Shown here piece by piece: positions 23,640 to 31,885 of a DNA stretch of 64,000 nt. This DNA comes from an uncultured Elusimicrobiales bacterium. GTDB taxonomy: Bacteria; Elusimicrobiota; Elusimicrobia; Elusimicrobiales; Elusimicrobiaceae. The first letter of the stretch is position 1. Every line of letters begins with the position of its first letter. Both the position numbers and the translations under genes were made by a program. The notes beneath the pieces are model-generated. The model was not told the origin of the DNA. It searched no databases and was given only the letters and a program-made list of their open reading frames with translations. The stretch covers positions 36,835 through 100,834 of the forward strand of contig CALUVB010000023.1 in the NCBI GenBank assembly GCA_944324115.1. Reading direction: 5' to 3'.

Positions 23640-25055
23640 ATGCTGCCCAAATTAAAAATTATTTCTTATCTTTCCACAGCGGATTGGTGGGTGTTTGGCT
23701 TGGTGTTGGCGCTCACGTTGGCCGCCGCCGCTTACGGGCATTATCGTAAGAAACGCCCTCAGAACAAGGTGTTAGACTATCTGCTAATGGGGAGACAGCT
23801 GACGCTGCCGCTGTTTGTAGCCACATTGGTAGCCACCTGGTACGGAGGCATTTTTGGCGTTAATGAAATCACCTTTAATTATGGCATTTATAATTTTGTA
23901 ACCCAAGGCCTGTTTTGGTATGCAGCGTATATTATTTTTGCCTTTTTTATTGCCGAAAAAGTAGCCAAATACCGCTCTATTACTTTACCCGACTTAGCCG
24001 GCAATATGTTTGGCCCCAAAGCAGCCAAAGTGGCGGCTGTGTTTACTTTTTTCTACATTACCCCGGTGGCCTATGTGCTGAGCTTGGGGTTATTTTTAAA
24101 TATGGCCTTCGGCATCAGCGTACTGCAAGGCATGATTTTCGGTACGCTGTTTGTGTGTTTGTATACGGCGTGGGGCGGATTTAAGTCTGTAGTATTTTCT
24201 GATTTAGTACAGTTTGTGGTGATGTGTTCTTCCGTGTTGATTGTGGTGTTGTATTCAATACATGACTTTGGCGGACTTTCTTTCTTAAAAGCAAATTTGC
24301 CCGCTTCCCACTTCACCCTGACCGGGGGCAACAGCGTGCTGAATACCTTGATTTGGGGATTTATCGCGCTGGCCACGCTCATTGACCCCAGCTTCTACCA
24401 ACGCTGCTTTGCCGCCAAAAGCCCCAAAGTAGTTAAAAAGGGCGTGCTGATTTCCACGCTGGTATGGGTTTGTTTTGACATTTGTACAACGGTGGGCTCT
24501 TTATACGCCCGCGCCCTTTTGCCGCAGGCTGAACCGGCGGAAGCCTACTTTTTCTATGCGGTGCAGCTGCTGCCGCCGGGCCTGAAAGGATTTTTCATAG
24601 CAGGGATATTGGCCATTATCCTTTCTACGCTTAACTCTTTTCTGTTTATTGCGGCGAACACGCTCAGCTTTGACTTATTGCGCAACCGCTTTAAAAATGT
24701 TGTCCTAAGCAACCGGGTTGCCTTGTTTGTAGTAGGTGCACTGGCAATAGCAATGTCCTATATGCTGCACGGCAGTTTTAAAGAGATTTGGCTGACGTTG
24801 GGCTCGTATTTTTCGGCGTGTCTGCTGATGCCCATTTTGTTAGGCTATATTTATCCGCACCGCATCAGCGATAATTTATTTGTAGTTAGTGTTTTATCCA
24901 GTGCGGCCATGATGACTCTGTGGAAAATATGCGCTCTGCCGCCTTTCTGGAAACAGCTGGATTCTTTTTATATCGGTGTATTAACCGGATGTGTGATTCT
25001 AATTTTAAACTTACGCCAAAATCAAAGTTATGTCAAAGGCTCTACTGATTTGTAA
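23640..25055 (+). CDS. Sodium:solute symporter (SSS family), candidate thiamine transporter
   Basis: A 471-residue SSS-family carrier with about 13 hydrophobic helices. The N-terminal YLLMGRQLTLPLFVATLVATWYGG region (46-69) matches the SSS consensus around the first sodium site, and the GGFKSVVFSDLVQF stretch near residue 180 is another family hallmark. Its last 26 bp overlap the thiamine pyrophosphokinase gene, so the two are translationally coupled. That context makes thiamine, or a precursor, the leading candidate substrate; the substrate is inference. ATG 23640 has no strong RBS. A short ATG-started frame at 23618 in another phase is rejected. Confidence 0.85.
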   Translation: MLPKLKIISYLSTADWWVFGLVLALTLAAAAYGHYRKKRPQNKVLDYLLMGRQLTLPLFVATLVATWYGGIFGVNEITFNYGIYNFVTQGLFWYAAYIIFAFFIAEKVAKYRSITLPDLAGNMFGPKAAKVAAVFTFFYITPVAYVLSLGLFLNMAFGISVLQGMIFGTLFVCLYTAWGGFKSVVFSDLVQFVVMCSSVLIVVLYSIHDFGGLSFLKANLPASHFTLTGGNSVLNTLIWGFIALATLIDPSFYQRCFAAKSPKVVKKGVLISTLVWVCFDICTTVGSLYARALLPQAEPAEAYFFYAVQLLPPGLKGFFIAGILAIILSTLNSFLFIAANTLSFDLLRNRFKNVVLSNRVALFVVGALAIAMSYMLHGSFKEIWLTLGSYFSACLLMPILLGYIYPHRISDNLFVVSVLSSAAMMTLWKICALPPFWKQLDSFYIGVLTGCVILILNLRQNQSYVKGSTDL

Positions 25056-25647
25056 TGGGGAAAACAGCCCCGCACTTTTAAAACGCTTGGCTGCAGAAGC
25101 GGCTTTTATTTTAGCCGCAGACGGCGGGGCCGACGCCGCTTTAAAAGCCGGTGTACGCCCGCACGCCGTCATTGGGGATTTGGATTCGGTTTCCCCCCGT
25201 GTCCGCCGCCAGCTTAAAAATACGCCTTTTATACACATAGCCCGGCAGGATAATACGGATTTTGCCAAAGCCCTCTCCTGGCTGTGCCGCCGCGGATTTA
25301 CTGTCTGCGACATAGCAGGCTCCAGCGGCAAACGCATGGATTTTACCGTAGGCAACCTGCTGGCGGCCTTTGCATACGCAAAAAAAATGGATATCACTTT
25401 TAAAGCAGAAGGTTGGAGCATCTATCCGCTCGTCAAAAGCAAACGCTTTTCGGCGCGCAGAGGAACGCGGGCCAGCCTAATCCCACTATCCGCCTGCCGC
25501 GGCGTAACCTTAAAAGGCTTTCAGTATCCGCTTCAAAACGCCCGCTTAAGAGCAGGCGACACAATGACTACCTCTAATGTAGTGCAAGCTCATCGTTGCG
25601 AAGTGTCTTTTACCGGTGGAAAACTGCTGTTGTATGTGGAAGATTAG
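25030..25647 (+). CDS. Thiamine diphosphokinase
   Basis: A 205-residue thiamine pyrophosphokinase, which makes thiamine diphosphate from thiamine and ATP. Diagnostic motifs are AADGGAD (residues 30-36), GDLDS (48-52), and QDNTDFAKAL near 75-84, which bind Mg-ATP. The C-terminal half with TSNVV and the final beta strands is the thiamine-binding part. The 26-bp overlap with the symporter upstream suggests a salvage unit: import, then phosphorylation. No thiamine riboswitch is visible in front of the symporter. Confidence 0.92.
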   Translation: MSKALLICNGENSPALLKRLAAEAAFILAADGGADAALKAGVRPHAVIGDLDSVSPRVRRQLKNTPFIHIARQDNTDFAKALSWLCRRGFTVCDIAGSSGKRMDFTVGNLLAAFAYAKKMDITFKAEGWSIYPLVKSKRFSARRGTRASLIPLSACRGVTLKGFQYPLQNARLRAGDTMTTSNVVQAHRCEVSFTGGKLLLYVED

Positions 25648-25656
25648 CAGGGTGTG

Positions 25657-26205
25657 TTACCATAATTTATAGACATTTGCGTCATTTGTTCTATTGCTGG
25701 GTTCAGTTAACCCGCTTAAATTCTTGCATATTCGGTTGGCAATTTCTTCTTTTTCACCATCAAAGGCGTAACAAGCGGCATAAGCGGGCCTATCAGAAAA
25801 ATAAAAATACAAAAGCCCCACCTCTGAAATGCGAGTATCCCGCCCCAAAACATATTTACCTTCACCTAAAGTGACTCTGACTAAACCTTTTATATCCAAA
25901 TAGCACCAATTTTGATTAGTGCCGCCGTAAGTGATACAGCCAATATCTAAATCATGAATATTACTGGCAAATTCCCCATTTGCCATATAATATCTTTCCT
26001 GCGCCTGCTGTATGCTGCGCAAAACCGGCATTAACGCACTGACCCGCGCTTTGGCTACTGCCAAATTGTACTGCGGCAATGCCACCGCCGCTAATATGCC
26101 AATAACCAGTACCACGACCAACAGTTCAATGAGCGTAAAGCCAGCTAAACGGATTTTAGTGATGTTTTTACGACTCAGAAGTGATTTTTGATAAATTTTG
26201 TTCAT
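25657..26205 (-). CDS. Type IV pilin-like protein (prepilin)
   Basis: A 182-residue prepilin beginning MNKIYQKS. A leader of about 23 residues ends at G|FTLIE and is followed by the helix ending ALPQYN. The globular domain has one internal disulfide pair (CITYGGTNQNWC) and the common end CYAFDGEKEEIANRICKNL. ATG 26205 is preferred over the in-frame TTG 26211, which lies inside the spacing between -10 and ATG. The promoter cassette has only six T, the shortest here, giving a 10-bp -35/-10 spacer. If the tract is phase-variable, this copy should be silent in the sequenced state. It faces thiamine kinase convergently, 9 bp apart. Confidence 0.9.
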   Translation of the reverse strand: MNKIYQKSLLSRKNITKIRLAGFTLIELLVVVLVIGILAAVALPQYNLAVAKARVSALMPVLRSIQQAQERYYMANGEFASNIHDLDIGCITYGGTNQNWCYLDIKGLVRVTLGEGKYVLGRDTRISEVGLLYFYFSDRPAYAACYAFDGEKEEIANRICKNLSGLTEPSNRTNDANVYKLW

Positions 26206-26219
26206 AGACAAAATCTATC
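26190..26219. repeat. Inverted repeat around the pilin start codon
   Basis: GATAAATTTTG (26190-26200) and CAAAATCTATC (26209-26219) with an 8-bp loop containing the ATG. There is one mismatch. Confidence 0.7.
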
Positions 26220-26233
26220 AAAAAACAAGTCAA
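26206..26233 (-). promoter_or_regulatory. Poly-T spacer promoter of pilin gene, short tract
   Basis: Minus strand: TTGACT (26228-26233), TG, 6 T (26220-26225), GA, TAGATT (26212-26217), six bases, ATG. Spacer 10 bp, outside the functional range for a sigma-70 promoter. Confidence 0.55.
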
Positions 26234-26248
26234 GCCTCATAAGAGCAC

Positions 26249-26284
26249 AAAAAAAATCCACACTAAAATATAGTGCGGATTTAA
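26249..26284 (-). terminator. Terminator of the dapF-dapL-pilin unit
   Basis: AATCC-CACTA / TAGTG-GGATT stem with a run of eight T on the minus strand. Confidence 0.85.
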
Positions 26285-26305
26285 AAACACTAAAAACAAA
26301 ACGTC

Positions 26306-26779
26306 TTAATAGGGAGTCTGTGTCGTTTGAATCCCCATAGATTTACAAATATTTTGCGCCCGTTCATTATCTCCCTTACACGCCAACGTACGTTTACCGC
26401 CCACCGTACTGTACGGATTCCAAATGCGGTACACGTCACCACTCAGGCGCTCCGCTACCACGCCGCCGCAGCTGGTGCCAGGAATGGGAGCATTAACCGC
26501 GGCATTGAGTTTATAGCTAAAATATTTACCTTGCACTTGGGTGTCGGAAATTTTGGTACCGGGCACTTCCACTAATACTTTAGAAAACGACGGAGGACAG
26601 GCGCTTCGTTCGGCGGCATATGCATAGACGCCGTCATTTAACGCTTTTACCATATTCATTGCTTCGGTAGCGCGGGATTTTTCCACACTGCGCGTATAAT
26701 TGGGAATAGCCACAGAAGCCAATATCCCAATAATTAGCACAACCACCAACATTTCCACCAATGTGAAACCTTTTTTCAT
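26306..26779 (-). CDS. Type IV pilin-like protein, short-leader class
   Basis: A 157-residue pilin that differs from the dispersed class. Its leader is only MKKG before FTLVEM, the classic type IVa form, with the helix ending AIPNYTRSVEKSRATEAM. It ends with CKGDNERAQNICKSMG, the same C-terminal disulfide motif as the others. A strong AAAAGGAG RBS overlaps the dapL stop. The gene is only 12 bp after dapL, so it is the last gene of the dapF-dapL operon and has no poly-T cassette. It may be a constitutively made structural pilin; that is inference. Confidence 0.9.
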   Translation of the reverse strand: MKKGFTLVEMLVVVLIIGILASVAIPNYTRSVEKSRATEAMNMVKALNDGVYAYAAERSACPPSFSKVLVEVPGTKISDTQVQGKYFSYKLNAAVNAPIPGTSCGGVVAERLSGDVYRIWNPYSTVGGKRTLACKGDNERAQNICKSMGIQTTQTPY

Positions 26780-26791
26780 AATTTTCTCCTT

Positions 26792-28021
26792 TTAAAAAGT
26801 AAACGCGGCAATACGCTGCGCGGCCTGCTGCGTCAGCTGAGGCGTATTAAACGCCGTCAAGCGGAAATATCCTTCTCCGGCACGGCCGAAACCGCTGCCC
26901 GGCGTACCTACAATCTGCAATTTTTCTAACATCAAATCAAAAAATTCCCACGAATTTATCCCTTGAGGAGTCTTAAGCCACACATAAGGGGCATTCTTCC
27001 CGCCATAAGCCGCGAAACCGGCTTTGTGCAAAGCCTCCAAAATCACACGCGCATTATCCAAATATCCGTCTATAATTTGGCGCGTTTGTTCCAAGCCCTG
27101 GGGGGTAAATACGGCTTCCGCTCCGCGCTGTACAATATAAGACACACCATTGAATTTAGTGCTTTGACGCCGCAGCCACAACTCATTTAAAGCATATTCG
27201 TTACCGGCTTCATCTTCTATTTTCAGCGCTTTAGGCACCACACAATAAGCACAGCGCGTACCGGTAAATCCTGCCGTTTTGGAAAAAGAACGGAACTCCA
27301 CCGCGCAAGTTTGCGCGCCGGGTATTTCAAAAATGCTATGGGGCAAGTCTTTATCCCGTATAAACGCCTCATAAGCAGAATCGTATAAGATGACGGCCCG
27401 ATGCTCGTTAGCCCAATCCACCCACTTTTGCAACTGGGCTTTGGTCAAAGCGGTACCCGTCGGATTATTGGGGGAACACAAATACACCAAATCGGCGTGT
27501 TGCTGCGGCGGCCGGGGCGAAAAATGATTCTCCGCCGTACAGGGAAGATAAATAATATGTTCAAATTCACCCCCCTTCCAAGCGCCGCTGCGGCCGGCCA
27601 TCACATTTGTATCCAAATATACCGGATAAACCGGATCTTGCAGCGCCACACGGGCATGAGAGGAAAAAAGCTCCTGAAAATTGGCCACATCGCTTTTGGC
27701 TCCGTCGCTGATAAAGATTTCATCTTCTTGAATCGCCACTCCTCTATCAACATAATCATGAGCGGCAATTGTCCGGCGCAGAAAATCATACCCTTCATAC
27801 GGGCCATAACCGCGAAATGTAGCCGCTTGGCCCATTTCATCACAGGCCCTTTTCATGGCGTTAACCACAGCAGGCACCAACGGACGGCTGACGTCTCCTA
27901 TACCCAAGCTAATCACTTCCTGTCCGGCATGTGCGGCTTTATAGGCGGCAGTACGCCGGGCCACCTCCGCAAAAAGATAACTGCCCTGCAAATTCAAATA
28001 GTTTTCGTTTATCAGCGTCAT
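26792..28021 (-). CDS. dapL: LL-diaminopimelate aminotransferase
   Basis: A 409-residue PLP aminotransferase of the DapL type, which converts tetrahydrodipicolinate to LL-diaminopimelate in one step and bypasses the acyl routes. The GIGDVSRPL motif (40-48), SDGAKSD (104-110), CSPNNPTGTAL (184-194) and SFSKTAGFTGTRCAY with the PLP-lysine (about 244-258) match DapL. It overlaps dapF by 4 bp, giving the last two steps of meso-DAP formation in one operon for cell wall and lysine. Confidence 0.95.
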   Translation of the reverse strand: MTLINENYLNLQGSYLFAEVARRTAAYKAAHAGQEVISLGIGDVSRPLVPAVVNAMKRACDEMGQAATFRGYGPYEGYDFLRRTIAAHDYVDRGVAIQEDEIFISDGAKSDVANFQELFSSHARVALQDPVYPVYLDTNVMAGRSGAWKGGEFEHIIYLPCTAENHFSPRPPQQHADLVYLCSPNNPTGTALTKAQLQKWVDWANEHRAVILYDSAYEAFIRDKDLPHSIFEIPGAQTCAVEFRSFSKTAGFTGTRCAYCVVPKALKIEDEAGNEYALNELWLRRQSTKFNGVSYIVQRGAEAVFTPQGLEQTRQIIDGYLDNARVILEALHKAGFAAYGGKNAPYVWLKTPQGINSWEFFDLMLEKLQIVGTPGSGFGRAGEGYFRLTAFNTPQLTQQAAQRIAAFTF

Positions 28022-28848
28022 AAAGCGTATGAATATTCTCCTGTAAAAACTTTTTGCGCAGGCCCGGTCATAAAAACGTGCCCGTCTTCGGCCCAGCGCA
28101 CCAAAAGCTCCCCTCCATCAAGCAGTAGACGGGCTTCTTTGCTGCTGCGCCCCGTCAATACAGCCGCCACCAAAGCGGCGCAGGAACCCGTACCGCAGGC
28201 CTGCGTAATACCCGCTCCGCGCTCCCACACCCGCATACGCAGCACGCCGTCAGCCAGTTTTTGCACAAATTCTACATTCGTCTTTTTAGGAAAGGCGGCA
28301 TGGGTTTCCAACTGCGGGCCGACAACGGCTAAATCCACTTGATTTATATCCGGCACAAAAATCACAAAATGGGGGTTCCCCATAGAAACGGCCGTACCGG
28401 TCCACTTCCGCCCGGCGGCTTGCAATACCACTTCCACCGCCTGCTCCGAAGGATTGCCTTGCATGGGTATCTCCGCCCGCAGTAAACGTGGGGCGCCCAT
28501 ATCCACACAAACCAGATTTTCTTTTTCGTTTATGATTTCCGTAATAACCGGCCCGGCCGCAGTATAAAGCAACAGACGCGGCCCCGACAGCCACCCCTTC
28601 TCCCGTGCGAAAAGAGGCACACAACGCGAAGCATTTCCACACATTTCCGCTTCGCTGCCATCTGCATTGAAAATCCGCATTTCCACGCCGTCTTTGTATC
28701 GGCGCAGCAACACCAGCCCGTCAGCGCCTATACCTAAGCGGCGTTCACACAGCACCCGCGCGGCCTGTGGCCAGCTGGGGGCGGTTTCACGCTCGGCATC
28801 TACAAAAACAAAATCATTTCCAAGCCCTTGGTATTTATCAAAATACAT
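28018..28848 (-). CDS. dapF: Diaminopimelate epimerase
   Basis: A 276-residue DapF that interconverts LL- and meso-diaminopimelate. The opening KYQGLGNDFVFVDA is the family start. The two catalytic cysteines lie in MCGNASRCV (about residue 76) and in QACGTGSCA (about 220). It is the first gene of dapF-dapL-pilin. The ATG is six bases after TAAAAT with no RBS. Confidence 0.96.
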   Translation of the reverse strand: MYFDKYQGLGNDFVFVDAERETAPSWPQAARVLCERRLGIGADGLVLLRRYKDGVEMRIFNADGSEAEMCGNASRCVPLFAREKGWLSGPRLLLYTAAGPVITEIINEKENLVCVDMGAPRLLRAEIPMQGNPSEQAVEVVLQAAGRKWTGTAVSMGNPHFVIFVPDINQVDLAVVGPQLETHAAFPKKTNVEFVQKLADGVLRMRVWERGAGITQACGTGSCAALVAAVLTGRSSKEARLLLDGGELLVRWAEDGHVFMTGPAQKVFTGEYSYAL

Positions 28849-28860
28849 ATGCTTATTTTA
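28849..28860 (-). promoter_or_regulatory. -10 box of dapF operon, leaderless geometry
   Basis: TAAAAT (minus strand, 28855-28860) ends six bases before the dapF ATG; no RBS. Confidence 0.55.
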
Positions 28861-29061
28861 TAAAAACACAAGGCATTTATACCAGTCGTTTCGCAATACG
28901 ACAGCGAAAAGTGAACATGCTCATTATGTCCGCCTGTAGCTTAAGCGTCTGACACTGTTATGAAGAACGCAGCCGGAGACGTATATGGATTTATCTGTTG
29001 CTTGCTGTCATTGGAAGAAGCAGAAGCCAGGAAACACACATGTTAAGGATAAAAATTTAAG

Positions 29062-29073
29062 TAAAATATATAT
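29062..29073 (+). promoter_or_regulatory. -10 box of uppS, leaderless geometry
   Basis: TAAAAT (29062-29067) ends six bases before the uppS ATG; no RBS. Confidence 0.55.
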
Positions 29074-29769
29074 ATGGAAGACAAGAACAATGCTATTCCC
29101 CGCCACATAGGTATTATCATGGACGGAAACGGCCGCTGGGCGGCGCAACGCGCTTTGCCCCGTTCGGCCGGCCACCGGGAAGGAGCCCGCGCCGTACAGC
29201 GCACTTTGCAAGCTGCTGAAGCCATGGGAATAAAATACCTTACTTTATACGCCTTTTCCACGGAAAACTGGACCCGCCCGCGCGAGGAAATAAGCACTTT
29301 AATGGAACTATTGGAAAAAACGCTGACAGAATATCAAAAATCCGCCAACAAAAAAAACTGGCGCATTTTAATCAGCGGAGAACGGGATCGGCTCCCGGCA
29401 GCCATTCTAGCCAAGATGGATTCCTTGGTACAGGCCACTGCGCAAAATAAGGGACTGACTATCAACTTGGCATTAAATTACGGAGCCCGGCAAGAAATCA
29501 CTCACGCCGTAAACCGTTTGCTCAAAGAAGGCATACAGACCATAACCCCCCAAGATATTTCCCTGCGGCTTTATCAGCCGGAAATACCAGACCCGGAATT
29601 GATTATCCGCACCTCCGGGGAAGAACGTTTGTCTAATTTTTTACTTTGGCAAGCCGCCTACAGCGAATTTTATTTTACTGAAGTGTTATGGCCGGATTTT
29701 AATGCGGCTGAATTGCAAAAAGCGGTAGCGGATTACCGGGCGCGCAGACGACGATTTGGCGGGATTTAG
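29074..29769 (+). CDS. uppS: Isoprenyl transferase (undecaprenyl diphosphate synthase)
   Basis: A 231-residue cis-prenyltransferase that makes the C55 carrier for peptidoglycan and O-antigen. Motifs are IIMDGNGRWA (14-23, catalytic Asp), YAFSTENW (near 62-69), and RTSGEERLSNFLLWQ near the C-terminus. Length is normal. It is a single gene with its own terminator and a leaderless-type start. cdsA, dxr and rseP, often next to uppS, are not here. Confidence 0.96.
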   Translation: MEDKNNAIPRHIGIIMDGNGRWAAQRALPRSAGHREGARAVQRTLQAAEAMGIKYLTLYAFSTENWTRPREEISTLMELLEKTLTEYQKSANKKNWRILISGERDRLPAAILAKMDSLVQATAQNKGLTINLALNYGARQEITHAVNRLLKEGIQTITPQDISLRLYQPEIPDPELIIRTSGEERLSNFLLWQAAYSEFYFTEVLWPDFNAAELQKAVADYRARRRRFGGI

Positions 29770-29796
29770 AGGTCTTTTTCAGTTGCCTAAAATACA

Positions 29797-29823
29797 AACT
29801 CCCCGCTGCGAGCGGGGAGTTTA
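29797..29823 (+). terminator. uppS terminator (bidirectional)
   Basis: AAACTCCCCGCT / AGCGGGGAGTTT perfect 12-bp stem. It lies between convergent uppS and a pilin gene. Confidence 0.85.
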
Positions 29824-29882
29824 ATTTATTATACAAAAGGCCAATCGGATTTTCAGCTTGATAAACAGTATGGCAATGAAAG

Positions 29883-30440
29883 TTACTTAAATTCACAGCC
29901 GTACTGGCCGCTGCCCCACACTTGCGTCAACTCCGATACGCCGCACAGGCTTTTACACACGCGGGAAGCTAAGTCATTATTGTCGGCATTTGACGCCGTA
30001 TGGCAGGTTAATCCTCTTTTTTTCCACGCAGCAGTTCCTGCTCCGTTAATTAATGTTTTGGATATATAATATATAGGGGCTTTTCTTTTACCAACGGCAA
30101 TGTATATATCATTATGTCTGACATAAGTAAAATCAGAAGAATCCGGCATAGAAATATCTAATTCAGAAAAATCAATCGCCTCATCTTCAGAATCGCTGGG
30201 GCCATAATTTCCGTTCGCCATGTAATATCTTTCAAAAGCATCGCTAATATTTCTGACCGCAATTACCGCCTGCATGGCGCGGCTCTTTTCCACCGCCAGC
30301 TGGTATTGCGGCAGCGCAATAGCCGCCAAAATGCCTATTATCAGCACTACCACCAAAAGTTCTATCAACGTAAAGCCGCTTATTCGTCTCTGTACGCCGT
30401 TTTTATGAAGGAAGAATGATTTTTGATAAATTTTGTTCAT
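29883..30440 (-). CDS. Type IV pilin-like protein (prepilin)
   Basis: A 185-residue prepilin beginning MNKIYQKS. A leader of about 24 residues ends at G|FTLIE and the helix ends ALPQYQ. The globular domain has an acidic loop (SDSEDEAIDFSELD) and the common C-terminus with CHTASNADNNDLASRVCKSLCG. ATG 30440 lies in the loop of a perfect 16-bp inverted repeat; the in-frame TTG 30446 is rejected. It has the best-preserved promoter cassette of the family, with a 16-bp spacer. Single gene between uppS and lpxK. Confidence 0.9.
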   Translation of the reverse strand: MNKIYQKSFFLHKNGVQRRISGFTLIELLVVVLIIGILAAIALPQYQLAVEKSRAMQAVIAVRNISDAFERYYMANGNYGPSDSEDEAIDFSELDISMPDSSDFTYVRHNDIYIAVGKRKAPIYYISKTLINGAGTAAWKKRGLTCHTASNADNNDLASRVCKSLCGVSELTQVWGSGQYGCEFK

Positions 30441-30459
30441 AGCCAAAATTTATCAAAAA
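30420..30459. repeat. Perfect 16-bp inverted repeat around the pilin start codon
   Basis: Arms 30420-30435 and 30444-30459 (core GATAAATTTTG / CAAAATTTATC) pair perfectly across an 8-bp loop that holds the ATG. Confidence 0.85.
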
Positions 30460-30474
30460 AAAAAAACAAGTCAA
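30441..30474 (-). promoter_or_regulatory. Poly-T spacer promoter of pilin gene
   Basis: Minus strand: TTGACT (30469-30474), TG, 12 T (30455-30466), GA, TAAATT (30447-30452), six bases, ATG. Spacer 16 bp. Confidence 0.65.
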
Positions 30475-30586
30475 GGTATCCGTTTCCCCCCAGAGAGGCG
30501 CGCCTGTACAAGCGGCGCTTTCTCCTATACAAGCTCCATATGGCAAACTAATCTCCTGTATGTTGGAGGCACTTATTGGGAGCATA

Positions 30587-30613
30587 AAAAACCCCGCTTA
30601 AAGGCGGGGTTTT
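30587..30613 (-). terminator. lpxK terminator
   Basis: CCCCGC / GCGGGG stem flanked by A and T runs, with six T on the minus strand, just after the lpxK stop. Confidence 0.85.
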
Positions 30614-30616
30614 GGC

Positions 30617-31717
30617 TTATCTTTTCATCTGGGAAAACTTGGGATATAGCACATCGGTAAATTTATTAAATTCCGCTTCTGTACCGCGTATTTTTAAATT
30701 GACGGAAAGCACATACACGCCTCCAGTCAAAATATCACGCCAATTATCCGGAAATTTAACAAAATCTTTAAATGTCGTAATCAGCGGCAAACCGGCACGG
30801 GTTTGCTCAAAGGTATAAAGGTTTTCTTCCGTGTAACGTTCATGGTCCGGAAAACGCCACACTTGTTTCAGAGTCAGCCCCAAGCCTTTCAATGTATTTT
30901 CAAAAGTCTCCGGGTGGCCGATGGCGCAGAAACAAGCCGCCTCTCCTTTTACTTCCGCCAAATCCACCTTTTCCCCTTTGCAAATATCAAAATAATACTC
31001 CGGCTTGTGTTCACTTTCCAAAATTTCCACTAAGTCATTATACTCGCGTATTTTGTCTTTGACGGCTTCCAATTCCCGCTCGGAAGCTTGGTCGCAATGA
31101 GTCAATAAAATCAAAGAAGCCCTCTTCAACGCGCTAAGCGGTTCGCGCAAATTACCCAAAGGAAGCAAATGCCCCCCGCCAAATGGATTTTTGGCATCAA
31201 TCAGAATAATATTGGCGTCACGTTTCAGCCGGTGGTGTTGCAGTCCGTCATCTAACAAAATAATTTGGCTTTTAAAGCGGCGCAAAGCTTCCGTAGCGGC
31301 GGCGGCCCGGTCCCGCCCAATCACAATGGGTACTTTATACTGATTAAGCACGCGGCTCATCATATAAGGTTCATCACCGGCGCTTCGCCAGTCGGCATCT
31401 GGATTGTCAAACAGCACCACCACGTCATCTTTATGCTGCTGCCGTTTATACCCGCGGGAAACGATGGCCACCCGGATTCCTTCCTTCGCCAACGCGGTGG
31501 CTGCCAACAGCACAGCCGTCGTTTTGCCGGTACCCCCCGCCGTAATATTGCCTATACACACAACACGGGAATTAACGGTCTTTACTGTTTTCCAGCTATT
31601 TTCATAGCAAGTACGGTCCAACCATACCCCGGCTCCATACACTTTGCTGGCCGCCAGCAACAGCAAACGCCCCGCCCAATTTTGTTTCAATTTCTCCCGT
31701 AAAGATAAAAAGTCCAT
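30617..31717 (-). CDS. lpxK: Tetraacyldisaccharide 4'-kinase
   Basis: A 366-residue LpxK, the inner-membrane kinase that makes lipid IVA. An N-terminal hydrophobic/amphipathic segment (15-32) precedes the Walker A GNITAGGTGKTT (57-68). SRGYKR near 89 and LLDDGLQHHRLKRDANI near 175 are family motifs. It proves a lipid A pathway. A TAAAAT box lies about 38 bp upstream, with a GAGG-type RBS, so this gene has a short leader. It is separated from the next lipid A gene, which is divergent. Confidence 0.95.
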   Translation of the reverse strand: MDFLSLREKLKQNWAGRLLLLAASKVYGAGVWLDRTCYENSWKTVKTVNSRVVCIGNITAGGTGKTTAVLLAATALAKEGIRVAIVSRGYKRQQHKDDVVVLFDNPDADWRSAGDEPYMMSRVLNQYKVPIVIGRDRAAAATEALRRFKSQIILLDDGLQHHRLKRDANIILIDAKNPFGGGHLLPLGNLREPLSALKRASLILLTHCDQASERELEAVKDKIREYNDLVEILESEHKPEYYFDICKGEKVDLAEVKGEAACFCAIGHPETFENTLKGLGLTLKQVWRFPDHERYTEENLYTFEQTRAGLPLITTFKDFVKFPDNWRDILTGGVYVLSVNLKIRGTEAEFNKFTDVLYPKFSQMKR

Positions 31718-31874
31718 ACCTTCAACCTCGCACCGATAATTTGGTATATTTTAGCATTTCTGCACTTTTATATTAACCCCCGCTATATTAACCGCCGCCG
31801 CTATCCTGCAGGGCGCCTATAATCCGCGTATGAACGCTTCCGCGCCTAACATAGGTAAGATTTAGGAAAAATAG

Positions 31875-31885
31875 TATAATAGGTT
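31875..31885 (+). promoter_or_regulatory. -10 box of the lipid A/heptose operon, leaderless geometry
   Basis: A perfect TATAAT (31875-31880) ends five bases before the ATG at 31886; no RBS. Confidence 0.55.
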
